This document shows, in pieces, positions 33,228 to 42,022 of a stretch of DNA of 42,478 nt (positions are counted from its first letter, which is position 1; each line of letters begins with the position of its first letter). A program made the position numbers and the translations under genes. The stretch covers positions 1 through 42,478 of the forward strand of contig JAZQUG010000037.1 in NCBI GenBank assembly GCA_045631225.1. Reading direction: 5' to 3'. Source of the DNA: Fimenecus sp045631225 (GTDB lineage: Bacteria > Bacillota > Clostridia > Oscillospirales > Acutalibacteraceae). Under the pieces are notes generated by a model, which saw nothing but the letters and a program-made list of their open reading frames with translations, searched no databases and was not told where the DNA came from.

Positions 33228-34604
33228 ATGGGTAAATTAAGATTTTTTATTGCTGTAATTGTGGGTAAAATTATGGCATTTCTCCTTGATAAAATATTCA
33301 AAAGAGGTACTAACACACCCGGTATTGTAATGCTGAAAATCTGTCCTGATGCACTTTCTCGTTTTATAATGCCACGAAACACTATCTGTGTAACAGGGAC
33401 AAACGGTAAAACAGGTACATCAAACTTATTGACACACATTATCCGTAACAGTGGCAAAACAGTTGTCAATAACGCAAAGGGTTCAAATATGGCACCTGGA
33501 CTCGCGTCCGCATTGGTGACACAATGCACATTGGGTGGTAAGGTTACTGCCGATGTTGCCGTGCTTGAGGTTGATGAGCGTTCATCACAGTATATTTATA
33601 CAGAATTCACACCTAAATATATCCTTTGTACAAATCTTTTCCGTGACTCAATTATGAGAAATGGTCACAGCGGATTTATCTTTGATAAAATCAATGACTA
33701 TCTTGATAGTAAAACAACTCTTGTGTTGAACGGTAATGACGGTATTTCAGGACTTCTTGGTGATGGCGTCTGCAACCGAGTTTTCTATTCGGTAAATAAA
33801 ACTGAAAAAAGCACAGACACTTGTGTTGATACAGTTTGTGACCTTATTGCTTGTCCTAAGTGTAATCATAAATTAGATTACGAATTCTTCCATTATAACC
33901 ATATTGGTGTTCCAAAATGTTCACATTGCGGTTTTTCTATGCCTGAAAGCAGATTTTTCGCAAGTGATGTGGATTTTGAGAACGGTACATTTGTGTTCAA
34001 TGGTGATAAAGGTGAAAGCCTTGTGCTTCCGTTCCAGAAGGGGAATTTCTTCAATGTGTTCAATATAACAGGTGCTTGTGCAGTCTGCAGACTTATGGGC
34101 ATCGACCTTGATGTAATCGAAAACAGCATTGAGGACTTGTCATCAAAAACAGGCCGTTTCCAGGAAAAGAAGTATAATGGTGTTGAAGTTGTTTCAATGC
34201 TCTCTAAAAATCAGAACCCTATTTCTTGTTCACAGAGTCTTAAATTCCTTGATAGCACAGATACAGAAAAAGATGTGGTGCTTCTCATAACTGACTCAAA
34301 TGATAAGATTCATGGTCATGAGGATATTTCGTGGATTTATGATACTGACTTCTCACCACTCAATAACGAAACAGTAAAAACAATATATGTGGGTGGTAGT
34401 CGTTGCTATGACGTGGCAAACTGTCTTGAAATCAAAGGTATTGATACAGGAAAGCTTGTGCTCTTTGAAAATTATGACGAGCTTGCAACTCAGGTGAGCA
34501 AAAAGAGTATTGTTGGCAGAAATGTTGTTGTCTATTTTGAGCTTTATGCAACGGGTGTTGTTGAAAAAATCAAAACAGCAATGTCACAGAAAGGGGATAA
34601 GTAA
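33228..34604 (+). CDS. murT: Lipid II isoglutaminyl synthase, MurT subunit
   Basis: Encodes 458 aa from the ATG at 33228, with AAAGGA upstream. The earlier ATG at 33177 precedes the expected transcript start. It activates the alpha-carboxyl of the D-Glu in lipid II with ATP so that GatD can amidate it to D-isoglutamine. Mur ligase ATPase: VTGTNGKTGTSNLL near 55-68. A four-Cys zinc ribbon (CPKCNHKL ... CSHCGF) is at about 209-234, a MurT hallmark. The C-terminal DUF1727-type domain has YNGVEVVSMLSKNQNPIS. Two bases separate it from gatD. The pair matches the normal murT-gatD operon. Confidence 0.9.
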   Translation: MGKLRFFIAVIVGKIMAFLLDKIFKRGTNTPGIVMLKICPDALSRFIMPRNTICVTGTNGKTGTSNLLTHIIRNSGKTVVNNAKGSNMAPGLASALVTQCTLGGKVTADVAVLEVDERSSQYIYTEFTPKYILCTNLFRDSIMRNGHSGFIFDKINDYLDSKTTLVLNGNDGISGLLGDGVCNRVFYSVNKTEKSTDTCVDTVCDLIACPKCNHKLDYEFFHYNHIGVPKCSHCGFSMPESRFFASDVDFENGTFVFNGDKGESLVLPFQKGNFFNVFNITGACAVCRLMGIDLDVIENSIEDLSSKTGRFQEKKYNGVEVVSMLSKNQNPISCSQSLKFLDSTDTEKDVVLLITDSNDKIHGHEDISWIYDTDFSPLNNETVKTIYVGGSRCYDVANCLEIKGIDTGKLVLFENYDELATQVSKKSIVGRNVVVYFELYATGVVEKIKTAMSQKGDK

Positions 34605-34606
34605 TT

Positions 34607-35314
34607 ATGAAAAAAATGGTAATTGAAGTTCTTTATCCCGAATATAACAACCTTTATGGTGACAGAGGAAATTGTGAATATTTGCAGAAAAAACTGACTC
34701 TTGCAGGATATGAGGTAGAGGTAAAAGAAACATCACTTTTCTATGAGCCTGAATTTGTGAATGGTCAGGTTGACTTTCTCCTTATTGGACCGTGTCAGGA
34801 AAAGCATCAGCTTAATGAAATCAAACAGTTAAAAAAATACACGGATGCAATCAAAAACAGAATAGATAACGGTGGAGTAATTTTAGCAACGGGTAACGCT
34901 TTTGAGCTTTTCGGTCAGTATATCGAGGATGATAAAGGCAATACAACAGATTGTCTCGGATTCTATCCTTACTATGCAAAGCAGTTTTCGAAGCTTCGAT
35001 ACAATGATTGCAGCGTTGGTGAATTCAATGGTATGCAGATTGTCGGTTTTAAAAATCTGTTGAGTCACTCATACGGTAAAAATCCATATCCTTTTATGAA
35101 TATGAAAACAGGATGCGGAATGAATCCTGACAGCAAAGAAGAAGGCATCCACGAAAATAATCTTTTTGCAACATACCATACAGGACCGATTTTACCTCTC
35201 AATCCACAATTCACAGATTATCTCGTAAGCCTTGTGGACAGTGACTATGTACCTGTTGCACTGGAATTCGAAAAACAGGCATACGATAGCAGAGTAAAAG
35301 AACTTTTGAAATAA
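34607..35314 (+). CDS. gatD: GatD-like glutamine amidotransferase subunit, catalytic Cys apparently lost
   Basis: Encodes 235 aa, AAAGGGG before the ATG. Class I amidotransferase fold of the CobB/CobQ (GatD) type: YPEYNNLYGDRGNCEYLQKK at the N-terminus and YHTGPILPLNPQFTDYL near 190, which holds the His of the dyad. In GatD the nucleophile elbow reads like AICGGYQLLG. Here the aligned stretch is ATGNAFELFG (about 94-103), so Cys is absent, and the next Gln is Glu. If the alignment holds, the protein cannot hydrolyse glutamine in the usual way. It may stabilise MurT or use free ammonia. The frame is otherwise complete and coupled to murT. Confidence 0.8.
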   Translation: MKKMVIEVLYPEYNNLYGDRGNCEYLQKKLTLAGYEVEVKETSLFYEPEFVNGQVDFLLIGPCQEKHQLNEIKQLKKYTDAIKNRIDNGGVILATGNAFELFGQYIEDDKGNTTDCLGFYPYYAKQFSKLRYNDCSVGEFNGMQIVGFKNLLSHSYGKNPYPFMNMKTGCGMNPDSKEEGIHENNLFATYHTGPILPLNPQFTDYLVSLVDSDYVPVALEFEKQAYDSRVKELLK

Positions 35315-35325
35315 AAATCACATAT

Positions 35326-35350
35326 GGCGGGGTCAAACGACTCCGCCTTT
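35326..35350 (+). terminator. Terminator of murT-gatD
   Basis: GGCGGGGTC (35326-35334) pairs with GACTCCGCC (35339-35347), followed by TTTG, a short T-run. Confidence 0.75.
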
Positions 35351-35378
35351 GTCATTCTGAACACAGCGAAGACTCCCT
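35350..35378. repeat. TGTCATTCTGA-type repeat, copy 1
   Basis: TGTCATTCTGAACACAGCGA followed by AGACTCCC. Matches the copies at 36598 and 36701. Words of this kind recur between genes in many bacterial genomes. Confidence 0.6.
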
Positions 35379-35393
35379 ATCAAAAACAATCTC

Positions 35394-35421
35394 TTGACAT
35401 CTATTTTATAAATAATATAAA
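35394..35421 (+). promoter_or_regulatory. Promoter of the sialidase-like gene
   Basis: TTGACA (35394-35399), 16-base spacer, TATAAA (35416-35421). Confidence 0.7.
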
Positions 35422-35455
35422 ATAGGGATAATAAATAAAACGGGAGAAAAATAAA

Positions 35456-36592
35456 ATGAAAAATATCTTAAAGAAAATAACAGCACTTATCCTTTGTCTT
35501 TCAATTTTCGGTACAACTCAGGTTTCAGCTTGCGGCGGAATCAAAACAGCAGTTAATGTGTTAACTGATTTTACTGAAAGATTCGTCAGCGTGTTTACAG
35601 GAAGTCAGAATGCAGAGTCCAACGTTGAATTCACAATGGAACAAGATGAAATCTTCAAAGCAAAAAAATATTTCAGCGACTCTCACGCATCTACTGTTGT
35701 TAAGCTCAACAACGGAAACCTTATGTCAGCATTTTTTGCAGGACCTGAAGAGGGTCATAAGAATGTGCGAATCTGGTACAGCATTTATGATGGCAGTGAG
35801 TGGAGCGAACCAAAACAGATGGCTTCAGAAGATACAGTTGCCCATTGGAATCCTGTTCTTGCAAATTACGGAGATTTCGTAAGACTTTATTATAAAGTCG
35901 GTATGGAAATTCCATATTGGGTTACAAAATATACTGACTCATACGATAACGGAAAAACATGGACAGAGCCAAAAGAACTCGTACCTGATGACACAACCGG
36001 TGGCAGAGGTCCTGTAAAAAATAAGGTTCTCGTAACATCTGATGGCAAGATTATTGCGCCTGCATCAAGTGAACAGGGTTCATGGAAAGCATTTTTCGAT
36101 ATTTCAGAAGATGGTGGCAATACTTGGACAAGAACTGATTTCGTAGTTGCAAAGGATAGCAGAGGTAAAGAGGTTGGAATGATTCAGCCAACTCTCTGGG
36201 AAGATAAAGACGGTAATATCCACGCAATGTTCCGTACACAATCAGGATGGATTTATAGAACTGACTCAACTGACGGTGGTTATACTTGGTGTGAGGCTTA
36301 CTCAACAGGCCTTATGAACAATAACAGCGGTATCGATTGTGTCACAACTGATAATGGTTGGGTGTGGCTCGTTTATACTCCTGTGGGAATGGAAGTCAGA
36401 AACAGACTTATCCTCTCCGTATCAAAGGATAACGGTGAAACATGGCAGGACGTAACAACTCTTGAATACAGCGTCAACCTCTTTGCGGAGTATTCATATC
36501 CCGCAATCATTGCAGATGGAAATAACCTGTATATCACATATACATATAACAGAAATACAATAAAATATGCATTCATCGAAATCCAAGAATGA
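35456..36592 (+). CDS. Secreted sialidase-like BNR-repeat protein
   Basis: Encodes 378 aa, GGGAG upstream. Signal peptide 1-24 or so. VSAC could act as a lipobox, making it a lipoprotein. The body is a six-bladed propeller-like sequence with four Asp boxes: SYDNGKTW, SEDGGNTW, STDGGYTW and SKDNGETW. The layout is that of the BNR_2 sialidase-like family, whose members include exo-sialidases and enzymes acting on other glycans. The Arg triad of true sialidases cannot be placed with confidence, so the substrate is open. It stands alone between two repeat-type terminators. Confidence 0.75.
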   Translation: MKNILKKITALILCLSIFGTTQVSACGGIKTAVNVLTDFTERFVSVFTGSQNAESNVEFTMEQDEIFKAKKYFSDSHASTVVKLNNGNLMSAFFAGPEEGHKNVRIWYSIYDGSEWSEPKQMASEDTVAHWNPVLANYGDFVRLYYKVGMEIPYWVTKYTDSYDNGKTWTEPKELVPDDTTGGRGPVKNKVLVTSDGKIIAPASSEQGSWKAFFDISEDGGNTWTRTDFVVAKDSRGKEVGMIQPTLWEDKDGNIHAMFRTQSGWIYRTDSTDGGYTWCEAYSTGLMNNNSGIDCVTTDNGWVWLVYTPVGMEVRNRLILSVSKDNGETWQDVTTLEYSVNLFAEYSYPAIIADGNNLYITYTYNRNTIKYAFIEIQE

Positions 36593-36597
36593 TAATG

Positions 36598-36623
36598 TGT
36601 CATTCTGAATGCAGTTAAGAATC
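36598..36623. repeat. TGTCATTCTGA-type repeat, copy 2
   Basis: TGTCATTCTGAATGCAGTTA then AGAATC. Starts six bases after the sialidase-like stop codon. Confidence 0.6.
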
Positions 36624-36649
36624 TTTATTAATTCAATATGTAACGGTAG

Positions 36650-36669
36650 GGCGGGGTCTTGACCCCGCC
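36650..36669 (+). terminator. Terminator-like GC hairpin after the sialidase-like gene
   Basis: GGCGGGGTC and GACCCCGCC with a TT loop. Followed by GTTGTGATTTT. Perfect member of the hairpin family. Confidence 0.7.
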
Positions 36670-36700
36670 GTTGTGATTTTATACACAAACCAAAATAAAA

Positions 36701-36730
36701 TGTCATTCTGAGCGAATGCGAAGAATCTCT
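36701..36730. repeat. TGTCATTCTGA-type repeat, copy 3
   Basis: TGTCATTCTGAGCGAATGCG then AAGAATCTCT. The closest of the three to the form common in other genomes. Confidence 0.65.
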
Positions 36731-36744
36731 ACCCAAACAAAACA

Positions 36745-36781
36745 CAACCCGACATCGCATTTTTTCTGTGGTATCGGGTTG
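36745..36781 (-). terminator. Terminator of the Cro/cI regulator gene
   Basis: CAACCCGA (36745-36752) pairs with TCGGGTTG (36774-36781). On the minus strand it is followed by TGTTTTGTTT. Confidence 0.75.
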
Positions 36782-36794
36782 CTTGATTTTTCAT

Positions 36795-37076
36795 TCAAAT
36801 ATTTTTAATATCTTTAATTACAAGAGTGATTTCTTCCTGAATTTTTTCAAGACGATTAACAATATCGTCAGCAGAAGAATTACATTCAGTTTCTCTTCCT
36901 AAAAGGTAATCGGCAGATACGTTATAAAAATCACAAAGCTTTATGATTGCGAAACTGTCGGGATTGGTTTTGCCTGTTTCATAATTTGAAAGCGTTCTTT
37001 GGTCAATTCCTGTTGCATTTGATACATCAATCTGTCTTAAATCTCTGTCTTCACGCAAGTCACGTAATCTGTTCAT
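36795..37076 (-). CDS. Cro/cI-family helix-turn-helix regulator
   Basis: Encodes 93 aa, GAGGGAT before the ATG. HTH_3 domain at 4-60: LRDLREDRDLRQIDVSNATG, IDQRTLSNYETGKTNPDSFA and IIKLCDFYNVSADYLLGRE. The C-terminal 30 residues are a helix (DIVNRLEKIQEEITLVIKDI), probably for dimerisation. Divergent from the large CHAP/InlB-repeat gene, with inverted repeats in the shared gap, so it likely regulates itself and that gene. Confidence 0.88.
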   Translation of the reverse strand: MNRLRDLREDRDLRQIDVSNATGIDQRTLSNYETGKTNPDSFAIIKLCDFYNVSADYLLGRETECNSSADDIVNRLEKIQEEITLVIKDIKNI

Positions 37077-37109
37077 AATTATCCCTCGATATAGAAATTC
37101 TTTTCTTTA

Positions 37110-37189
37110 TTTTACCAAAATATGAGTAAAACTTCCTTGACATACTAAAATAATGTGCTTATAATTTAAATTAAAGAAATATTTTAGTA
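37110..37189 (+). promoter_or_regulatory. Promoter and operator-like repeats between HTH gene and CHAP/InlB gene
   Basis: TTGACA (37137-37142), 17-base spacer, TATAAT (37160-37165) points to the secreted protein. TACTAAAATA (37143-37152) and TATTTTAGTA (37180-37189) form a perfect 10-bp inverted repeat around the -10. TTTTAC (37110-37115) and GTAAAA (37126-37131) form another. All share the half-site TTTTAxTAAAA-like core. Confidence 0.65.
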
Positions 37190-37203
37190 AAAGGAGAAAA
37201 ATT

Positions 37204-39873
37204 ATGAAAACAACAAAGAAAATTTTGTCAGTATTTTTGGCATTGTTGATGGTATTTTCAATCATTCCAATGTCAAGCATCACAGCAAGTGCTGCAAATG
37301 GAATTCAAGCAAAAATTGATGAATTACGTGCAGTATATTATACCGGCATATATTTCACCGAAAGTGGCGGACCATGTTACAATTACGGTGGAGATGATTG
37401 TGCATTATCAAATATACCGCCAAAAGGTGGTTTGCCTGCAGGTTCCACGGTTTCAAGTAAAATTGGAAATGGTTGGTCTTGTAATGGCTTTGCAAGGTAT
37501 ACTTTTTATTATATTTTTGGTCAATATTTTGGAGACCACGAAGTTAACGCTTCTCCTAGGATAGGAGATGTTATAAGAACATATAACAGTACATATGGTT
37601 ATCATTATTCGATGTATTTGGGTGAAGATGCTAATAATTATTATGTATATGATTCAAACGGAGCGTTAAATGCTAATACAAAGAAACCAGATTGCTCAGT
37701 TCGATATTATGGTGCACAGAAAAAAGAGAGTTGGAAAATTGTCAATGTTTACCACGCAAGCAATTACGATAGTGTTAATGGTTCTACCCCAACTCCACCA
37801 ATAAACTTCGTTACTGGTTTGCAAGGCGATTATTATTTACAAGGTAAAAGTACAGGTGCTTGGTTGTCAGTCAGCGAGAGTAAGGATGCAAGCACACAGC
37901 CGATTAACACATGGGGAACATGGTGGGAAAATTTCCGTGTCAAATTAGTTGCAAGTGGCGACGGATATAAAATTAATTTCCCTCTTGTATCATCATTGCT
38001 TATGAATCCATACAGTGATACACCTACCACAGGCACAAAAGTCAATCTTTATAAGGATGTAAACAACTCAACACAGTGGTGGGGTTTTGAAAAAGTCGGT
38101 GATGCTTATGCAATCCGTTGTATGTATAATCCTTCACTTTGTTTAACAGATAATGGTGTAAATCAGGCAACATTGACAACATATACAGGTGCAGCAAATC
38201 AGCTCTGGTATCTCCATCCATACACAACAACAGTTTCATATAATGCAAATGGTGGTACAGGTGCACCAAGTAGTCAGATAAAATATTTTAATGAAAGTCT
38301 TACATTGTCAAGTAATACACCAACACGAAACGGTTATACGTTCCTTGGTTGGTCAGAAAGTAGTACGGCAACAACTCCAACATATTCTGCCGGAAGTAGT
38401 TTTACAACAAATGCAAATACAACACTTTATGCTGTTTGGAAGCAAGATGTTAAAACATATACAATAAGCTATGATGCAAATGGTGGTACAGGTGCACCTG
38501 CTTCACAACAAAAAACATACGGAACAAGTCTGACATTAAGCAGTGTTGAACCAACTAAAGATGGTTATCTTTTCCTTGGATGGACTACTGACGATACGAA
38601 CACTATAGAGTATTTGCCGGGTGATACATTTGCAATTAATTCAGATACAACTCTCTATGCTGTTTGGGTTGAAATATCTGAATTAATATTGAATAATGAG
38701 TGGACGGTATGGACAAGCACAGATATATGGGTAACAAGTTTGAGCGTTGCACCCGGAAGCGACAAACCAGATGTTGCGTATTATTATGTACCGCAAAAAA
38801 CCGGAAAATACATTTTCTACTCAACAAACGCAAGTGATTCGGAAATTTATTTATATAATGACTCTGGCAAACAGATTGGATATGACGATGATAGCGGAGA
38901 AAACCTGAATTTTAGATTGGAGTGCGACTTAGTTGCGGGAAAAGAATATACATTCCTGTTAGATGGTGTGAGTGGTTGTAATGTAGGTTTTGGAGAGATT
39001 TATGCTATATCTTATGATGCTAATGGCGGAACAGGGGCGCCTCAATCTCAACAAAGAGCGTTTAATGAAGTATTGATTTTAAGCGATAAAATTCCAAATC
39101 GTTCGGGATATACATTTTTAGGATGGTCTGATAGTGGCCCTTCGGGAGGTGTAACATATCAGCCGGGAGGAGAAATGAGATATTTAGCTCAAGATATTAC
39201 TCTATATGCTGTATGGCAAGAGGATGCTGTTGCTGAACCTGAAGTTCATGTTTCATCAACTTCTGTAAACCTTAAACTTGGTGAAGTAGAAAGCTCAACA
39301 ATTTATGCATGGGCAACAGATGTAACATGTTCATATACTGTTCAGTATCAGATAGCAGATACAAATATTATCAGTTGTGCTTGGGGTGATTGGAATAGTG
39401 AGAATAAGAGTCCTCTCACAATAACAGCGAAATCAAAGGGTACAACAACAGTAACTGTTTCTGTTATTAATTACGAAACAAAGGAAATTCTTGACAGTAT
39501 CGTTGTGACAGTATTTGTAGATGCTGATGAACCGGCTTCTGTTGATTTCGGCATCAGACAGCCATCCACAACTACAATCCGATATAAAGATGGTATTGCT
39601 CTTCATATAGATGGCAATATTCCTGATGGTTCAAGAGTGGAATGGGCTATTGATAGCAACGCTTTTGATGGTGGAGTATTCGATAATGGGATGAGTTGCT
39701 TGCTTGTGTCTAAAAACAATGGCTATGCAACAGTTGTAGCTACCCTTTATGATGCGAATAATAATGTTATTGCAACTGATAGTGTAGAATTGCGTTCAAA
39801 AGCAGGCTTCTTCGATAAAATTGGTGGTTTCTTCCGTTCACTCTTCGGCACAACAAAGGTTTATGATGCATAA
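37204..39873 (+). CDS. Large secreted multidomain protein: CHAP/NlpC-like, ricin-type, InlB repeats
   Basis: Encodes 889 aa, AAAGGAG upstream. Signal peptide to about residue 31. About 35-190: a papain-like amidase or peptidase domain with Cys93 in NGWSCNGFARYTFYYIFG and His134 in GYHYSMYLG, as in CHAP/NlpC enzymes. About 200-345: a ricin-type beta-trefoil lectin domain. About 345-490: two InlB/Flg_new repeats (YNANGGTGAP, GYTFLGWSE, TLYAVW). About 495-600: a PPC-like beta domain. About 600-670: a third InlB repeat. About 680-860: Ig-like region. The tail KAGFFDKIGGFFRSLFG recalls the Phe-rich tail of the LRR protein. Likely a cell-wall or host-surface factor. The domain names rest on motif recognition only. 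Confidence 0.75.
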   Translation: MKTTKKILSVFLALLMVFSIIPMSSITASAANGIQAKIDELRAVYYTGIYFTESGGPCYNYGGDDCALSNIPPKGGLPAGSTVSSKIGNGWSCNGFARYTFYYIFGQYFGDHEVNASPRIGDVIRTYNSTYGYHYSMYLGEDANNYYVYDSNGALNANTKKPDCSVRYYGAQKKESWKIVNVYHASNYDSVNGSTPTPPINFVTGLQGDYYLQGKSTGAWLSVSESKDASTQPINTWGTWWENFRVKLVASGDGYKINFPLVSSLLMNPYSDTPTTGTKVNLYKDVNNSTQWWGFEKVGDAYAIRCMYNPSLCLTDNGVNQATLTTYTGAANQLWYLHPYTTTVSYNANGGTGAPSSQIKYFNESLTLSSNTPTRNGYTFLGWSESSTATTPTYSAGSSFTTNANTTLYAVWKQDVKTYTISYDANGGTGAPASQQKTYGTSLTLSSVEPTKDGYLFLGWTTDDTNTIEYLPGDTFAINSDTTLYAVWVEISELILNNEWTVWTSTDIWVTSLSVAPGSDKPDVAYYYVPQKTGKYIFYSTNASDSEIYLYNDSGKQIGYDDDSGENLNFRLECDLVAGKEYTFLLDGVSGCNVGFGEIYAISYDANGGTGAPQSQQRAFNEVLILSDKIPNRSGYTFLGWSDSGPSGGVTYQPGGEMRYLAQDITLYAVWQEDAVAEPEVHVSSTSVNLKLGEVESSTIYAWATDVTCSYTVQYQIADTNIISCAWGDWNSENKSPLTITAKSKGTTTVTVSVINYETKEILDSIVVTVFVDADEPASVDFGIRQPSTTTIRYKDGIALHIDGNIPDGSRVEWAIDSNAFDGGVFDNGMSCLLVSKNNGYATVVATLYDANNNVIATDSVELRSKAGFFDKIGGFFRSLFGTTKVYDA

Positions 39874-39887
39874 AACTGAATAAACAA

Positions 39888-39907
39888 GGCGGGGGCTTGC
39901 TCCCGCC
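39888..39907 (+). terminator. Terminator-like GC hairpin after the CHAP/InlB gene
   Basis: GGCGGG (39888-39893) and CCCGCC (39902-39907), inner GC/GC pairing, no clear T-run. A member of the same hairpin family. Confidence 0.5.
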
Positions 39908-39965
39908 AAAGCTATTTACAAAACAAAATTTAAATGGTAATATTAAAGGAAAAGGAGAGGATATA

Positions 39966-41072
39966 ATGAAAAAATTTTTATCAATATTATTAGTTACTAC
40001 AATGCTGTTTTCCCTTGTGGCTTGTAACAAAAACGAACCTAACATTGAAAACAATCCAAACGACACAAATCTCACTGAATGGCAAGAGATGTATCAGCTC
40101 ATTCTTCAGGAATATGTAAATGCCGACGTGTTTTTTGCATCGGTTTATGTAGGTGATGTCGATGGCGATGGAGTTCCGTTGATTGCTGTTTCAACAAGTC
40201 CATACTATTACAAAATACCAAATTTGATATTGAATTATGTTGACGGCAATGTTGCTGAAATCACTCATTTTGAGGAATTGGATTCAGGGTCAAGTATCAA
40301 CGAGTCATACTATTTTGTAAATGGAACAAGCAATGTTGTTTACAGAACTTACGGCAACACAACTGGAACATTTTGTGCAAATGAATCTCAGATTATTTAT
40401 AGTATTTCCGATTCAGGTGAATATGAAACTGTAAGCGAAAAGGAATTTGAATTGTCTGAAGATATGACAGAAGAATACAACAATATGTTGGCTTCAGGTG
40501 GTACGGATATTGCAGAATATCAAAAAGCAATATTATCACAAATGGATGATGAAGTTAAAGCTGTAACAGGAAGTACTGTATCGCTTATTGATTATCAGTC
40601 AGTGGCAAGAGACTTTACAGTAAGGTCAGAACCTGAACGTGAATTGAATATGAAAAATGCCGTAAAGTATATTAATGAAATGCTCAATATTAATCTTACG
40701 ACAAAAGTGAATGACGAAACAATAAATCCGGACAAAGAAGAAACAGCATCGGACGAGCTGTTTAATGCCGAAAATTATATAGGGGACTGGGGTTCAGATT
40801 CCTTCGGCTCTGGTGTTTATGGAGAAACAATTACAATTCACAGTGCAGATGACAACAAAATAATTTACAGTATTTTTTACTACAGAATAGGCGGTGTTGA
40901 CTATCAGGAAGCAACGGTTAACAGCGATGGAACGGCAGATATACGAGGCACTTATGAGCATCTGTATATTGATGGTAAAATGATATTTGAGAACAATCAG
41001 ATAAAATTGGTTGTTGAAGATACTAATATTACCGGTGTGGAATGTGGTACATCTGTTTTTGAGAGATTTTAA
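39966..41072 (+). CDS. Lipoprotein of unknown function
   Basis: Encodes 368 aa from the ATG at 39966, after GGAGAGG. An earlier in-frame codon would read through the preceding hairpin. Lipoprotein signal with lipobox LVAC (Cys19): LSILLVTTMLFSLVACNKNE. Then an Asn/Glu linker. Residues about 40-60 have VGDVDGDGVPLIAVS, a calcium-loop-like DxDxDG found in FG-GAP and related surface proteins. The C-terminal 100 residues (ENYIGDWGSDSFG, GVYGETITIH, DGTADIRGTYEHLYIDGKM) look like a lipocalin-type beta barrel. No family recognised with confidence. It sits downstream of the CHAP/InlB gene but has its own leader. Confidence 0.75.
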   Translation: MKKFLSILLVTTMLFSLVACNKNEPNIENNPNDTNLTEWQEMYQLILQEYVNADVFFASVYVGDVDGDGVPLIAVSTSPYYYKIPNLILNYVDGNVAEITHFEELDSGSSINESYYFVNGTSNVVYRTYGNTTGTFCANESQIIYSISDSGEYETVSEKEFELSEDMTEEYNNMLASGGTDIAEYQKAILSQMDDEVKAVTGSTVSLIDYQSVARDFTVRSEPERELNMKNAVKYINEMLNINLTTKVNDETINPDKEETASDELFNAENYIGDWGSDSFGSGVYGETITIHSADDNKIIYSIFYYRIGGVDYQEATVNSDGTADIRGTYEHLYIDGKMIFENNQIKLVVEDTNITGVECGTSVFERF

Positions 41073-41090
41073 AATGCTCCTCAATACCGG

Positions 41091-41177
41091 ATGAAAAAAG
41101 ACTGTGCTCATTTCAAGGTTATTTCCGAAACTGATAAAATAGAAATCTGTGTTCATGCATATGATTGGAACGGATAA
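41091..41177 (+). pseudogene. Short open frame, possible gene remnant
   Basis: Encodes 28 codons (MKKDCAHFKVISETDKIEIC followed by VHAYDWNG), 18 bases after the lipoprotein stop. No ribosome binding site. The sequence looks like an internal piece of a beta-rich protein, so it may be a leftover of a decayed neighbour. Weak evidence. Confidence 0.3.
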
Positions 41178-41259
41178 CTGACGGTTATTGGGATAATGAT
41201 ATGACACTTTATGAAGCTATTTTTCAGAGAGTATAATACATTTCATATGATATTTTTAA

Positions 41260-41281
41260 GGCGAGGTCAAAAGACCTCGCC
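41260..41281. terminator. Bidirectional terminator between lipoprotein and sleB
   Basis: GGCGAGGTC and GACCTCGCC around AAAA. Flanked by AT-rich sequence on both sides but only short T-runs. Convergent genes on each side. Confidence 0.7.
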
Positions 41282-41320
41282 CTATCATTATAATCACAAC
41301 GCAGTTTCGACATTTTGCAC

Positions 41321-42022
41321 TTACTTACAAAAAACATGCCTACCAATTGTTGTCACAACAGGTCGTGACCTAATCCATTTATTACTCGTTTTCGCAGGAT
41401 TATAATAGTATATAGCGCCACCTGTTGGGTCCCAACCGTTAATAGCATCACGTGCAGCTTTTTTTGATGTGTCGTCGGGAGCAACATTCCAGTTACTGTC
41501 CCTTACAGCAGAAAATGCTCCTGACTGATACACAACTCCTGAAATGGAATCGGGAAATGACGAGTGCTGAACTCGATTAAGAACAACTGCACCTACTGCA
41601 ACCTGACCTGTGTAGCTTTCACCACGAGCTTCAGCTGCAATAACCTTTGCCAATAAATATATATCATTGGAACTGTATCCGTTTGTGGAAGTTGATGTGC
41701 CTGAACCTAAACCTAAATATAATAATGTTTTAGGACCTGCAATTCCGTCAGCACTTATTCCGCGACTTTTCTGAAAATTTCGTACAGCCTTTTGCGTTGC
41801 AGTTCCGTAAACACCATCAACAGACCCTGAATAGAATCCTAAATTCTGCAACTTCTTCTGAATCTGTCTGACTTCCTGACCTCGGGAACCAAGACTTGAG
41901 AGCGTTGCTGTGTTTTCATAAACAAATCCGATTGCACCTATAACAATAGCATTTAATAATATGATAGCGATAATTTGCCAGAATACTTGTTTTAATGTAC
42001 GCTTTTCGTTTTTAATATCCAT
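41321..42022 (-). CDS. sleB: Spore cortex-lytic enzyme, SleB-like
   Basis: Encodes 233 aa, GGAG 8 bases before the ATG. N-terminal membrane helix at about 13-35 (VFWQIIAIILLNAIVIGAIG), serving as an anchor or uncleaved signal. Residues 45-105 are a peptidoglycan-binding_1 domain (VRQIQKKLQNLGFYSGSVDG, YGTATQKAVRNFQKSRGISA, GPKTLLYLG). Residues 115-233 are a Hydrolase_2 domain with the catalytic Glu in AAEARGESYTGQVAVGAVVL. SleB is a lytic transglycosylase that degrades spore cortex on germination. Domain order and length match. Partner gene ypeB is not in the window. Confidence 0.92.
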   Translation of the reverse strand: MDIKNEKRTLKQVFWQIIAIILLNAIVIGAIGFVYENTATLSSLGSRGQEVRQIQKKLQNLGFYSGSVDGVYGTATQKAVRNFQKSRGISADGIAGPKTLLYLGLGSGTSTSTNGYSSNDIYLLAKVIAAEARGESYTGQVAVGAVVLNRVQHSSFPDSISGVVYQSGAFSAVRDSNWNVAPDDTSKKAARDAINGWDPTGGAIYYYNPAKTSNKWIRSRPVVTTIGRHVFCK

